Assembly: GCA_020248945.1 (NCBI GenBank)
Contig: JADCGQ010000031.1
Coordinates: forward strand, 1 to 43,233
Length of the DNA stretch: 43,233 nucleotides
Direction of reading: 5' to 3'
Source: Rubrivivax sp.
GTDB lineage: Bacteria; Pseudomonadota; Gammaproteobacteria; Burkholderiales; Burkholderiaceae_C
Positions 9,554 to 17,629 of the stretch are shown in pieces; the stretch's first letter is position 1, and each line of letters begins with the position of its first letter. Under the pieces are notes generated by a model that was not told the origin of the DNA, did no database searches, and saw nothing but the letters and a program-made list of their open reading frames with translations. The position numbers were made by a program, and so were the translations under genes.

Positions 9554-9979
9554 TCAGCTCGGGTGCGTGGTTAGGCGCGCTGCCCGCCCGGGCCCGAAGC
9601 CGTGCCACGCCGGCGCGGCGGGCTGCATCACGACCAGCGAAGTGCCGATCACCGACCATCCCCACGTCATCGCCGAGAGCGACGAGCCGGGCGAGGCCAG
9701 GCCGGACAGGAAGGACGTGGATGCACCGAGCACGGTCCGCGTGACCAGGCTCTCCCGGACATCGGCGGTGGCGATGCCGGGTCCGAGCATCGCGAGCCAC
9801 GGTGCCAGCCGCGGCCAGCCCGGCTCGCCGCGGTGCGCCTCGGCCCGCGTCAGGTGCAGCACGAACAGCGTGACCGACAGGCCGGCGATGACGATCAAGT
9901 CCACCCACTGGGTGCGCAGGCAGACGTGCTGCGTTCCGCGCTCGATCAGGTTATCAAGCAAGGCTTGATGCCGGATCAA
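9554..9979 (-). CDS. Hypothetical membrane protein, possibly a fragment
   Basis: A 141-codon frame with a TTG start at 9979. A hydrophobic helix (WVDLIVIAGLSVTLFVLHLT, about residues 25-44) and two weaker hydrophobic segments (about 60-75 and 100-118) suggest an inner-membrane protein. I do not recognise the family. It lies directly upstream of the MarR remnant on the same strand, in a stretch full of broken genes, and has no good ribosome binding site. It may itself be truncated at either end. Confidence 0.4.
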   Translation of the reverse strand: MIRHQALLDNLIERGTQHVCLRTQWVDLIVIAGLSVTLFVLHLTRAEAHRGEPGWPRLAPWLAMLGPGIATADVRESLVTRTVLGASTSFLSGLASPGSSLSAMTWGWSVIGTSLVVMQPAAPAWHGFGPGRAARLTTHPS

Positions 9980-10168
9980 GTCAGGTGCCCTTGTTCGGCG
10001 CCATGGCCGCCCTCAGACTCCGCCCCGGCGAGTCGATCCGGCTCGCCGTCGACCCGCCGACTCTGGAACCCGAAGATCGGCGCGCACCGGCCCACTGTCT
10101 GCACCGGCCTCGTGTGCGGCGGCGTGTCCCCGGGTTCGGGCTCTGCTGCTTGCGAGGAAACGCACACG

Positions 10169-10261
10169 ATGACCACCTTCACCCTCAACGGCCGCACCAC
10201 GACGCTGGACGCCGAGCCGGCCACCCCCGTGCTGTGGGCCCTGCGGGACCAGCTTGGCGCC
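10169..10261 (+). pseudogene. N-terminal fragment of a 2Fe-2S small subunit (IorA-like)
   Basis: The first 31 codons (MTTFTLNGRTTTLDAEPATP, then VLWALRDQLG) match the start of the small iron-sulfur subunit of isoquinoline 1-oxidoreductase-type molybdenum hydroxylases. The homology stops exactly before the expected cysteine-rich 2Fe-2S motif (GCGxxxCGAC). The following bases belong, in reverse orientation, to another broken gene. The fragment can have no activity. Confidence 0.65.
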
Positions 10262-10279
10262 GAAGATTCCGATTCGCAT
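10256..10279 (-). pseudogene. Start of an NAD(P)-binding protein, cut after 8 codons
   Basis: ATG 10279 begins MRIGIFGA, the usual first strand and glycine turn of a Rossmann-fold protein. It starts 17 bases after the stop of the NmrA-type fragment and has a GAGG-like ribosome binding site. After eight codons it runs into the reverse complement of the IorA fragment. It is probably the next gene of a former minus-strand operon, but the short length makes this tentative. Confidence 0.35.
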
Positions 10280-10296
10280 GCTGGAATCCCTCGTCA

Positions 10297-10600
10297 TCAG
10301 CGCCACGCGGCGGCGTTGTCGGCGGCGAACTGCGCGAAGCTGCGCGGCGCCCGGCCGGTGACCTGCTGCACGGCGGGGCTGACCTCGGCCGCCCAGCCGT
10401 TGACGATGACATGGTTCAGGCTGGACAGGACCCCGACGGTCCAGTCGTCCATGCCCATCTGCTTCATCGAGGCCACGGCCGCCTCCTCGGGCCCGGGCAA
10501 GTAGTCGATCCGGCGCCCGATCTCGGCGCCGATCGCGTCCAGCGCCTCGCGTGCGGACAGCGCTTGCGGCCCGGTGACCGTGTAGGCCTTCCCGACACCT
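10297..10600 (-). pseudogene. C-terminal fragment of an NmrA-type SDR oxidoreductase
   Basis: About 100 codons end in the normal way at TGA 10297. They include GKAYTVTGPQALSAREALDA, LPGPEEAAVAS and the family's typical end, VQQVTGRAPRSFAQFAADNA. This is the substrate-side C-terminus of NmrA/quinone-reductase-2-like NAD(P)-binding proteins. The N-terminal Rossmann domain with the cofactor site is absent, because upstream of about 10600 the frame meets a stop and unrelated sequence. Non-functional. Confidence 0.7.
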
Positions 10601-10740
10601 GATCAGCAGGATGATTCAGCCCACCGAGGCGGGTAGCTCCAAATGAAGGAATCTGCAGGGTCTTTCTCCTCTCCACCCGCCTTCAGGTACGCCAAAAGGG
10701 CGAAATTTCGTGGTCTGCCGTGAGACGTGCTGAAAAGACA
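10601..10740. other. Unexplained spacer with a 37-codon patch
   Basis: This lies between the truncated NmrA fragment and the icd terminator. On the minus strand a short open frame reads FALLAYLKAGGEEKDPADSF and ends in a stop near 10602. It has protein-like composition but no start codon, and I cannot name it. It could be the last piece of a lost gene or mobile element that removed the front of the NmrA gene. Confidence 0.25.
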
Positions 10741-10774
10741 AAGCCCCTGATTTCTTCAACAAAATCAGGGGCTT
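10731..10774 (-). terminator. Rho-independent terminator of icd
   Basis: Perfect 13-base inverted repeat (AAGCCCCTGATTT at 10741-10753 against AAATCAGGGGCTT at 10762-10774) with an eight-base loop. On the minus strand it is followed by the T-rich TGTCTTTT. It lies 33 bases after the icd stop codon. Confidence 0.88.
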
Positions 10775-10806
10775 ACGAGGCGTCAACGGACGCTGCGGAG
10801 CGAGAG

Positions 10807-12060
10807 TCACATGTGGTCGATCATCACTTGCCCGAAGCCCGAGCACGACACCTGCGTGGCACCTTCCATCAGGCGCGCAAAGTCATACGTGACCTTCTTG
10901 CTGGCGATGGACTTCTCCATGCTGCTGATGATGAGGTCGGCCGCTTCGAACCAACCCATGTGGCGCAGCATCATCTCGGCGCTCAGGATCTCGGAGCCGG
11001 GATTGACGTAGTCCTTGCCGGCGTACTTGGGCGCCGTGCCGTGCGTGGCCTCGAACATGGCCACGTCGTCCGACAGGTTCGCACCCGGGGCGATGCCGAT
11101 GCCACCCACCTGCGCGGCCAGCGCGTCGCTGACGTAGTCGCCGTTCAGGTTGAGCGTGGCGATCACCGAGTACTCGGCCGGACGCAGCAGGATCTGCTGC
11201 AGGAAGGCGTCGGCGATGCTGTCCTTGATGACGATGTCCTTGCCCGTCTTCGGATTCTTGAACTTGCACCACGGGCCGCCGTCGATCAGCTGCGCACCGA
11301 ACTCCTTCTGCGCCAGGTTGTAGGCCCAGTCACGGAAGCCACCCTCGGTGAACTTCATGATGTTGCCCTTGTGCACGATGGTGACCGAGGGCTTGTCGTT
11401 GTCGATGGCGTACTGGATGGCCTTGCGCACCAGGCGCTCGGTGCCTTCGCGGCTGACGGGCTTGACGCCGATGCCCGAAGTGTTCGGGAAGCGGATCTTC
11501 TTCACGCCCATCTCTTCCTGCAGGAACTTGATGAGCTTCTTGGCCTTGTCACTCTCGGCCTCGAACTCGATGCCGGCGTAGATGTCTTCCGAGTTCTCGC
11601 GGAAGATCACCATGTGGGTCTTCTCGGGCTCCTTCACGGGGCTCGGCACGCCCTTGAAGTACTGGATCGGGCGCAAGCAGACGTAGAGGTCGAGTTCCTG
11701 GCGCAGCGCCACGTTCAGGCTGCGGATGCCACCGCCCACGGGCGTGGTCAGCGGGCCCTTGATCGACACGACATAGTCGCGCACGGCATGCAGGGTTTCC
11801 TCGGGGAGCCACACGTCCGGGCCGTACACCTTGGTGCTCTTCTCACCGGCGTACACCTCCATCCAGTGGATCTTCTTCTTGCCGCCGTAGGCCTTGGCCA
11901 CGGCAGCGTCGACCACCTTCAGCATCACCGGGGTGATGTCGAGGCCGGTGCCGTCGCCCTCGATGAACGGGATGATGGGCTGGTCGGGCACGTTGAGCGA
12001 GAAGTCCGCGTTGACGGTGATCTTCTGGCCGGCGGCAGGCACCTTGATGTGCTGGTACAT
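10807..12060 (-). CDS. icd: NADP-dependent isocitrate dehydrogenase
   Basis: Citric-acid-cycle enzyme that converts isocitrate to 2-oxoglutarate, CO2 and NADPH in the cytoplasm. At 417 residues it has the length of E. coli Icd. [10 protein letters not shown] near the N-terminus, the phosphate-site serine region [12 protein letters not shown] (target of AceK kinase in E. coli), [11 protein letters not shown], and the C-terminal [16 protein letters not shown] with nearby residues for NADP binding are all present. AGAGGAGA precedes the ATG by 12 bases. The gene stands alone, ends in a strong terminator and is divergent from a small exported protein. On the minus strand a TTGACA and a TAGAAT lie upstream, but only 12 bases apart, so I claim no promoter. 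Confidence 0.98.
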   Translation of the reverse strand: MYQHIKVPAAGQKITVNADFSLNVPDQPIIPFIEGDGTGLDITPVMLKVVDAAVAKAYGGKKKIHWMEVYAGEKSTKVYGPDVWLPEETLHAVRDYVVSIKGPLTTPVGGGIRSLNVALRQELDLYVCLRPIQYFKGVPSPVKEPEKTHMVIFRENSEDIYAGIEFEAESDKAKKLIKFLQEEMGVKKIRFPNTSGIGVKPVSREGTERLVRKAIQYAIDNDKPSVTIVHKGNIMKFTEGGFRDWAYNLAQKEFGAQLIDGGPWCKFKNPKTGKDIVIKDSIADAFLQQILLRPAEYSVIATLNLNGDYVSDALAAQVGGIGIAPGANLSDDVAMFEATHGTAPKYAGKDYVNPGSEILSAEMMLRHMGWFEAADLIISSMEKSIASKKVTYDFARLMEGATQVSCSGFGQVMIDHM

Positions 12061-12257
12061 GGTGGAACGGGTCTCCTCTGGGTCTGCGGGTTACACCGGA
12101 GGCCCACACGGCGGGCCGTGCGTCCGGTGCGCAATCGAGCGCCGAAATTCTAGTTCACGGGGTCTGTCAACCGACTGACGACTCCGCGCGTTTCCAGCAG
12201 GCGCCGCTCACAAACGAAGCGGCGGCTTCACTTAACGCACTTCAAAGGATTACCGAG

Positions 12258-12500
12258 ATGAACAAGCTCCTGGCCGCCCTGATCGTTGCCGCCTTCGCCA
12301 CCACCGGCGCGTTCGCTGCCGATGCCAAGAAGGATGAGAAGAAGGCTGCCCCGGCCGCCGCCGCTGCTCCGGCCATGAAGAAGGAAGAAGCCAAGCCGGC
12401 CGCTGCTGCGCCCGCCGCCGCGCCCGCCGCCAAGAAGGAAGAGGCCAAGCCGGCCAAGGCCGCCGCTCCGGCCGCGAAGAAGGAAGAGCCGAAGAAGTAA
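12258..12500 (+). CDS. Small exported Ala/Lys/Pro-rich protein
   Basis: An 80-residue protein. Residues 1-20 form a signal peptide (MNKLLAALIVAAFATTGAFA, cleavage before ADAKK). The mature part is almost only Ala, Lys, Pro and Glu, in imperfect repeats of a block such as APAAKKEEAKPA (four times, about residues 28-80). It should be disordered and strongly charged in the periplasm. GGATT lies 7 bases before the ATG, and a strong terminator follows 23 bases after the stop, so it is a single-gene unit. Similar tiny repeat proteins are common and unnamed in Burkholderiales. Function unknown. Confidence 0.85.
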   Translation: MNKLLAALIVAAFATTGAFAADAKKDEKKAAPAAAAAPAMKKEEAKPAAAAPAAAPAAKKEEAKPAKAAAPAAKKEEPKK

Positions 12501-12523
12501 TCGCGCCTCGCGCGAATGTGAAG

Positions 12524-12547
12524 ACGCCCGGCTTGCCGGGCGTTTTT
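12524..12547 (+). terminator. Rho-independent terminator after the Ala/Lys-rich gene
   Basis: Nine-base stem ACGCCCGGC / GCCGGGCGT with a two-base TT gap (12524-12543) and a run of five T (12543-12547), 23 bases after the stop codon of the + strand gene. Confidence 0.92.
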
Positions 12548-12576
12548 CTTGGGCGACGGGCGCGCTTGCCGCCGCC

Positions 12577-13287
12577 TCAGGCCCAGCCGCAGTAGGCGGC
12601 GATCGGGTACCAGATGTCCTTGCCCAGCGCAAACAGCGCCGCCACGGCCAGCAACGCGCCGGCCGCGCGTGCCAGGCGGCGCTCGAGCAGCGGCGCGTCG
12701 GCGCGGCCCTTGAGCAGCCGCCACAGGGCCGGCGCGGCCAGCAGGCCGCCGGCCGAGGCCACGGCAAACGCGGCCATGGCCGTGGCGCCGGCCCAGGGGG
12801 TTTGGGTCATCGACGCCACCAGCAGCGCCGACTGCAGCAGCCCGCAGGGCCAGGCCACCCACAAGGAACCGGCGGCCGCCGCCCGCAGCGGCGTCCGCCA
12901 CACGCGGACTGGCGCCGAACCCGCCGGCGTGGCCAGCCCCGAGCCGGCGCCCGCGGGCACCGCCACGCGCCCGATCTGGCCCATCCAGGCCGGCTGGCGG
13001 CCCTGCACCAGCAGCCACAGCCCCAGCACCAGCATCGCCACATGGAACAGCACCCACAGGGGCCGCAGTGCCGGCGTCCATTGCGACAGGCTGGCCAGCG
13101 TGCCGACACTGGCCGACGCCACCAGGCCGGCCGCCGCGTAGCCCAGCACGCGCGTCGACTGGAAAGCCCACACACCCGGCCCTCGCGGGCCGGTGGCTGC
13201 GGCGCACGGCGCGCTGCACATGGCGGCGCAGTGCGGCATGCCGGCCAGCCCCAGCAGTGCTGCGCTGGCGATCAGGGCGGCATCCAC
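12577..13287 (-). CDS. TauE/SafE-like (DsbD-type transmembrane) protein of the cbb3 neighbourhood
   Basis: Inner-membrane protein of 236 residues with about six hydrophobic segments. Near the N-terminus it has the motif GMPHCAAMCSAPCAA, which matches the H-C-x-x-M-C signature of the cytochrome-c-biogenesis/sulfite-exporter transmembrane family (PF13386-like). Such genes often sit beside cbb3 oxidase genes and are thought to move metal or reducing power; that role is not proven here. GTG 13287 is chosen because it starts four bases after the hemN stop and directly precedes the first helix. An upstream start would place untypical sequence in front. It is probably co-transcribed with hemN. Confidence 0.8.
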   Translation of the reverse strand: MDAALIASAALLGLAGMPHCAAMCSAPCAAATGPRGPGVWAFQSTRVLGYAAAGLVASASVGTLASLSQWTPALRPLWVLFHVAMLVLGLWLLVQGRQPAWMGQIGRVAVPAGAGSGLATPAGSAPVRVWRTPLRAAAAGSLWVAWPCGLLQSALLVASMTQTPWAGATAMAAFAVASAGGLLAAPALWRLLKGRADAPLLERRLARAAGALLAVAALFALGKDIWYPIAAYCGWA

Positions 13288-13291
13288 GGGG

Positions 13292-14725
13292 TCAGATGAT
13301 GCGCGAGAAGCGCTCGCGCGCCTGGTCGGACTGCAGGTGGCGATCGAACACCATCGCGATGGCGCGCACGAAGTACCACCCGGTGGGCGTGATCTGGATC
13401 TCCTGGTCGTCGACCTGCACCAGACCCATCTCCTGCAGCTGGCGCAGACGCGCCAGTTCGGCAGCAAAGACCTCGGGCACCTTCACCAGGTGCGCCAACT
13501 CGATCGACTCGAACTCGACGCGCCCCTGGCACATCAGCGCCATGATGACGGCGCGGCGCACGAGGTCGTCCCGCGTGAGCGCCAGGCCCCGCACCACCGG
13601 GAAGCGCCCCTGGGCGAGCGCGTCCTGGTACTCCTCCATGGTCTTGGCGTTCTGGCTGTACGTGGCGCCGATCCGCCCGATCGACGACACGCCCAGCGCC
13701 ACCAGGTCGCAGTCAGGCTGCGTGCTGTAGCCCTGGAAGTTGCGATGCAGGCGCCCCTGCCGCTTGGCCACGGCCAGGGCATCGTCAGGCAGCGCAAAGT
13801 GGTCCATGCCGATGTAGACATAGCCACTGCCGACGAAGCCCGCCAGCGCGTCGCCGAGCATGCGCACGCGCTGGTCGCCACGCGGCAAATCGGCAGCGTG
13901 GATGCGGCGCTGCGGCTTGAATCGCTCGGGCAGGTGCGCGTAGGCGTACAGCGCGATGCGCGACGGGCGCAGCCGGGCCACCTGCGCGATGGTGCGGCGG
14001 AACGACTCCGGCGTCTGCTTGGGCAGGCCGTAGATCAGGTCGGCGTTGATCGATTCGAAGCGAAGCGCCCGGGCCTCGGCCACCAGCTCCTGCACCATCT
14101 CGAAGCTCTGCACGCGGTGCACGGCAGCCTGCACCTCGGGGTCGAAGTCCTGGATGCCGAAGCTGACCCGGTTGAAGCCCAGGGCCGCCAGATTGCGCAG
14201 GCGCTGCGGCGTGGCGGTGCGCGGGTCGACCTCGATCGACAGCTCGGCCTGCGGCTGCAGCTTGAAGGCGCCGCGCAGCATCGTCATCAGGCTGGCGAGT
14301 TCGTCGTCGGACAGGAAGGTCGGCGAACCCCCACCCAGGTGCAGCTGCGACACCGGCTGCGCGCTGCCGAGCTCGGCCCGGTGCAGCTCGACCTCGCGCT
14401 CGAGCCAGTGCAGGTACTCGGCACCCCGGCTCTTGTGCTTGGTGATGATCTTGTTGCAGGCGCAGTAGTAGCACACCGAGTCGCAGAACGGGATGTGCAC
14501 GTACAGCGACAAGGGCGGCGCGCCACCGACGCGCGCGCCCATGGCGCGCTGGCGCAGGGCCTGGCGGTACTGGTCGGCGCCGAAGGCCTCGACGAAGCGG
14601 TCGGCCGTGGGGTAGGAGGTGTAGCGCGGGCCAGGTACGTCGAGCTTGGCCAGCTGTTCATCGCTGAGGCTGATGGCCGCCGGTTGGGCTGCGGAGGGGG
14701 TGTCGACAGTAGACATGCGCTGCAA
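13292..14725 (-). CDS. hemN: Oxygen-independent coproporphyrinogen III oxidase
   Basis: Radical-SAM enzyme of haem synthesis that decarboxylates coproporphyrinogen III to protoporphyrinogen IX without oxygen. 477 residues, as for E. coli HemN. PRYTSYPTADRF near the N-terminus binds substrate. The cluster motif CDSVCYYCAC carries the C-x3-C-x2-C cysteines plus the extra HemN cysteine. LHLGGGSPTF and the C-terminal HemN domain (about 380-470) are present. The start could be ATG 14725 or ATG 14716, three codons on. The gene is divergent from the FNR-type regulator with an FNR box between them, which fits control by low oxygen and haem supply for the cbb3 oxidase. Confidence 0.97.
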   Translation of the reverse strand: MQRMSTVDTPSAAQPAAISLSDEQLAKLDVPGPRYTSYPTADRFVEAFGADQYRQALRQRAMGARVGGAPPLSLYVHIPFCDSVCYYCACNKIITKHKSRGAEYLHWLEREVELHRAELGSAQPVSQLHLGGGSPTFLSDDELASLMTMLRGAFKLQPQAELSIEVDPRTATPQRLRNLAALGFNRVSFGIQDFDPEVQAAVHRVQSFEMVQELVAEARALRFESINADLIYGLPKQTPESFRRTIAQVARLRPSRIALYAYAHLPERFKPQRRIHAADLPRGDQRVRMLGDALAGFVGSGYVYIGMDHFALPDDALAVAKRQGRLHRNFQGYSTQPDCDLVALGVSSIGRIGATYSQNAKTMEEYQDALAQGRFPVVRGLALTRDDLVRRAVIMALMCQGRVEFESIELAHLVKVPEVFAAELARLRQLQEMGLVQVDDQEIQITPTGWYFVRAIAMVFDRHLQSDQARERFSRII

Positions 14726-14751
14726 TGTGCAGCAGCCCCTCCAACCCCCGC

Positions 14752-14765
14752 TTGACTTAACTCAA
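14752..14765. promoter_or_regulatory. FNR-type operator between hemN and fnr
   Basis: TTGACTTAACTCAA agrees with TTGAT-N4-ATCAA at eight of ten positions and is itself almost symmetrical. It ends 27 bases before hemN ATG 14725 and lies 72 bases before the regulator ATG 14838. It could switch hemN, the regulator itself, or both. For hemN an activating position (-41.5) would leave almost no leader, so the exact effect is open. Confidence 0.65.
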
Positions 14766-14837
14766 CGGCCTGTCTTGAAGTGGCCATTCGGGGCCACCTG
14801 GAGATTCGGCGATACTCTGGCGCAGGAGCCGTGTCCC

Positions 14838-15575
14838 ATGCAGTCCACCCCCTCGACTCTCCGCCTTGAGCCGTTCAAGGTTGCCTGTTCCAGTTGCAAC
14901 CTGCGTGAGCTTTGCCTGCCCGTGGGCATGTCGAACCAACAGCTCGAGCGGCTCGACGACATCGTGGCCACCCGCCGCACGGTGCCCCGCGGCGAGGCGC
15001 TGTTCCACGTCGGCGACGCCTTCACCGCCCTCTACGCCGTGCGCACCGGGTTCTTCAAGACCTGCGTGTCCTCCGAAGACGGCCGCGACCAGGTGACCGG
15101 CTTCCAGATGGCCGGCGAACTGCTCGGCCTCGACGGCATCGGCACCGACCGCCACACCTGCGATGCACTGGCGCTCGAAGACTCGCAGGTCTGCATCATC
15201 CCCTTCCACCAGCTCGAGGAACTCTCGCGCGAGCTGTCGGATCTGCAGCGCCACTTCCACAAGATCATGAGCCGCGAGATCGTGCGCGACCACGGCGTGA
15301 TGCTGCTGCTGGGCAGCATGCGGGCCGAAGAACGGCTGGCGGCCTTCCTGCTGAACCTGACGCAGCGGCTGCGCACACGCGGCTTCTCGTCGAGCTCACT
15401 GATCCTGCGCATGACGCGCGAGGAGATCGGCAGCTACCTGGGCCTGAAGCTCGAGACCGTGAGCCGCGCCTTCAGCCGCTTCCAGGACGAAGGCATCCTT
15501 ACCGTCAAGCAGCGGCAGATCGAGGTGCTCGACCCCGACGCGCTGCAGCGCCTGGTCAACGGCTCGCCCTGCTGA
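14838..15575 (+). CDS. fnr: FNR-family oxygen-responsive transcription regulator
   Basis: Crp/Fnr-family activator of 245 residues. The N-terminal cluster motif CSSCNLRELC gives three cysteines in FNR spacing (C-x2-C-x5-C), and a fourth sits in HTCDAL, enough for a 4Fe-4S oxygen sensor. The middle part is the cNMP-like barrel. The C-terminal helix-turn-helix (TREEIGSYLGLKLETVSRAF) has E-x-x-S-R, which in FNR reads the TTGAT half-site. ATG 14838 follows AGGAG by about nine bases. It is divergent from hemN and next to the cco genes that it probably controls. Related names for this protein are ANR and Btr. Confidence 0.95.
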   Translation: MQSTPSTLRLEPFKVACSSCNLRELCLPVGMSNQQLERLDDIVATRRTVPRGEALFHVGDAFTALYAVRTGFFKTCVSSEDGRDQVTGFQMAGELLGLDGIGTDRHTCDALALEDSQVCIIPFHQLEELSRELSDLQRHFHKIMSREIVRDHGVMLLLGSMRAEERLAAFLLNLTQRLRTRGFSSSSLILRMTREEIGSYLGLKLETVSRAFSRFQDEGILTVKQRQIEVLDPDALQRLVNGSPC

Positions 15576-15607
15576 GCCGCGCGGCCGCGAGGCCGCACGA
15601 TCGGCCC

Positions 15608-15868
15608 TCAGCCCGGTGTGGCGCCCTCGTTGAGATCCTCGGCGCTGCGCTCCAGCAGCACCGTCAGCGCGCAGGCCGTGCTGATGCAGGCCCAGAACAC
15701 GAAAAACGCGATCGAGTAGACGGCGCTGCTCGACAGCGCGAGGGCTTGCCCGGACGCCGTGTGCAGCGTCAACGGGTCGACGAACGCGAACACCAGGATC
15801 TCCAGCACTGCCGCCACCAGGAAGGCCGGCCACAGGATGGCTGCTGAGCGGCGAGCGATGCGCTTCAT
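15608..15868 (-). CDS. Small two-helix membrane protein at the end of the cco cluster
   Basis: 86 residues with two clear transmembrane helices (about 10-30, ILWPAFLVAAVLEILVFAFV, and 49-70, AVYSIAFFVFWACISTACAL). I do not know a name for the family, but proteins of this kind occur next to cbb3 genes. It begins 25 bases after the FixH-like stop, on the same strand, so it is probably the last gene of the ccoNOQPG transcript. It is convergent with fnr. Confidence 0.75.
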   Translation of the reverse strand: MKRIARRSAAILWPAFLVAAVLEILVFAFVDPLTLHTASGQALALSSSAVYSIAFFVFWACISTACALTVLLERSAEDLNEGATPG

Positions 15869-15893
15869 GGATCGGGCTCCGGGGCTGCCCGCT

Positions 15894-16103
15894 TCAGGGC
15901 TGCGGCGTGGCCGCGTGGTTGCGGCCCTGCACGGCCGGCAGATCGGCGCTGTTCTTGGCCTTGGGCAGGTTCGTCAAGGGGTCGGGGTTGGCGATCGCGA
16001 TGGCCAGCGTGGCAAAGCCCGCCACCACCACGGCGGCAGGCCCGCCGATGACCATCCAGACGATGGGCAGCTTGTACCAGGGGGGAGAGGCTTCGTCGCT
16101 CAT
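15894..16103 (-). CDS. Short FixH-like membrane protein
   Basis: 69 residues with one transmembrane helix (about 12-36, LPIVWMVIGGPAAVVVAGFA) after a short MSDEASPPWYK start, and a short periplasmic tail. This matches the N-terminal part of the small FixH-like proteins encoded after ccoG; full-length FixH/CcoH is about twice as long. FixH helps assemble the cbb3 oxidase with the copper pump FixI. GGAGACTCCC stands directly before the ATG. Whether this short form still acts in assembly is not clear. Confidence 0.8.
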   Translation of the reverse strand: MSDEASPPWYKLPIVWMVIGGPAAVVVAGFATLAIAIANPDPLTNLPKAKNSADLPAVQGRNHAATPQP

Positions 16104-16134
16104 GGGAGTCTCCGTTCAGGGGCGGGAGCCGGCG

Positions 16135-17601
16135 TCAACGCGGCACCAGGAAAGTGGCTTTCTCGACGACCCGGTGTGCCGCGGTGCCCTCGGGCGTCTG
16201 CAGCGTCACCAGGAAGCGCAGCGGATGGGCGCCGCTGCCGGCGTTGGTGGCCACCTCGGGTGGCACACGGGCGGCCACGGCGATCCAGCGCGCCTCGGCC
16301 GGGGCCAGCGTCAGCGGCTCGCGGCGGTCGAGCAGCAAGCCGCTCAAGCCTTCGGCCGTGACGATGTAGGTCTGTGAGTTTTCGGTCGCGTTCATGATCT
16401 GCAGGCGGTAGACGTTTTCCACCCAGCCGTCGTCGACCACCCGCCCGAGCGTGCCACGGTCGCGCACCACGTCCACCTTGAACGGCGAGCGCAGCAACAG
16501 CGCCACCAGCAGCGCCGTGCAGATGAGCCCGAGCACGGCCGTGTACCCCAGCACGCGCGGCCGCATCACGCGCTTCCACAAGGTGGCGCGCGCGCTGTGC
16601 TCGGCCATGCCGCGCTCGGTGTCGTAGCGCACGAGACCCCGGGGGTAGTTCATCTTGTCCATCACGCCGTCGCAGACGTCGATGCAGGCCGCGCAGCCGA
16701 TGCACTCGTACTGCAGGCCGTTGCGGATGTCGATGCCCGTGGGGCACACCTGCACGCACAGGCCGCAGTCGATGCAGTCGCCCAGGCCTTCGGGCTTGAG
16801 GCCGTCCTTCTTGTTGCGCTTGCTGTTCTGGCCCCGCGGGTCGCCGCGGGCGGCGTCGTAGGTGATGATGAGCGTGTCGGGGTCGAACATCGCGCTCTGA
16901 AAGCGTGCGTAGGGGCACATGTACTTGCACACCTGCTCGCGCATGTAGCCGGCGTTGCCGTAGGTGGCGAAGCCGTAGAACAGCGTCCAGAAGGTCTCCC
17001 ACGGCCCCAAGCCCAGGGACAGCACCTTCAGCGCCAGGGTGTGGATCGGCGTGAAGTAGCCGACGAAGGTGAAGCCGGTCCACAGGCCGAGGGCGATCCA
17101 CGCCGCCTGCTTGCCGCCCTTGCGCATCAGCTTCTGCACGCCCCAGGGCGCGGCGTCGAGCTTCATGCGCTGCGCCCGGTCGCCTTCGAAGCGCTTCTCC
17201 ACCCACATGAAGATCTCGGTGTACACCGTCTGCGGGCAGGCATAGCCGCACCACAGCCGGCCGGCCACCGTCGTGAACAGGAACAGCGCGTAGGCCGAAA
17301 TGATGAGCAGCCCCGTCAGGAAGATGAAGTCCTGCGGGTACAGCACGAGGCCGAAGATGTAGAAGCGCCGCGCTTCCAGATCGAACAGCACCGCCTGGCG
17401 CGCGTTCCACTCCAGCCACGGCAAGCCGTAGAAGACCAGTTGCGTGATCCACACCAGCGCCCAGCGCCAGCCGGCAAACCAGCCGCTCACCGCGCGGGCG
17501 TAGATCTTCTTCTGCTTCTGGTACAGGCTGACGATGCGGACAGCCGCGTCGTCGGCGTCCGGGCCGGTGGCCGCGGCTGCCGGGCTGCTGCTGTCGTTCA
17601 T
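16135..17601 (-). CDS. ccoG: Cytochrome c oxidase accessory protein CcoG
   Basis: Inner-membrane polyferredoxin, 488 residues, related to RdxA/FixG. In Rhodobacter CcoG reduces Cu(II) for cbb3 assembly. About five transmembrane helices (residues 40-230) with the conserved WCGYACPQTVYTEIF are followed by two 4Fe-4S motifs (CIDCGLCVQVCP and CIGCAACIDVC, about 265-310) and a C-terminal periplasmic immunoglobulin-like domain (about 350-488, PF11614-like). It lies 28 bases after ccoP and is the next gene in the same transcript. Confidence 0.96.
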   Translation of the reverse strand: MNDSSSPAAAATGPDADDAAVRIVSLYQKQKKIYARAVSGWFAGWRWALVWITQLVFYGLPWLEWNARQAVLFDLEARRFYIFGLVLYPQDFIFLTGLLIISAYALFLFTTVAGRLWCGYACPQTVYTEIFMWVEKRFEGDRAQRMKLDAAPWGVQKLMRKGGKQAAWIALGLWTGFTFVGYFTPIHTLALKVLSLGLGPWETFWTLFYGFATYGNAGYMREQVCKYMCPYARFQSAMFDPDTLIITYDAARGDPRGQNSKRNKKDGLKPEGLGDCIDCGLCVQVCPTGIDIRNGLQYECIGCAACIDVCDGVMDKMNYPRGLVRYDTERGMAEHSARATLWKRVMRPRVLGYTAVLGLICTALLVALLLRSPFKVDVVRDRGTLGRVVDDGWVENVYRLQIMNATENSQTYIVTAEGLSGLLLDRREPLTLAPAEARWIAVAARVPPEVATNAGSGAHPLRFLVTLQTPEGTAAHRVVEKATFLVPR

Positions 17602-17629
17602 CAGGGGTGGCGGCGGGTTCTCGGCACGC

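Noticed and set aside
12147..12170. TTGACA and TAGAAT upstream of icd as a sigma-70 promoter
   Set aside because: The two boxes are only 12 bases apart, too close for normal RNA polymerase contact.
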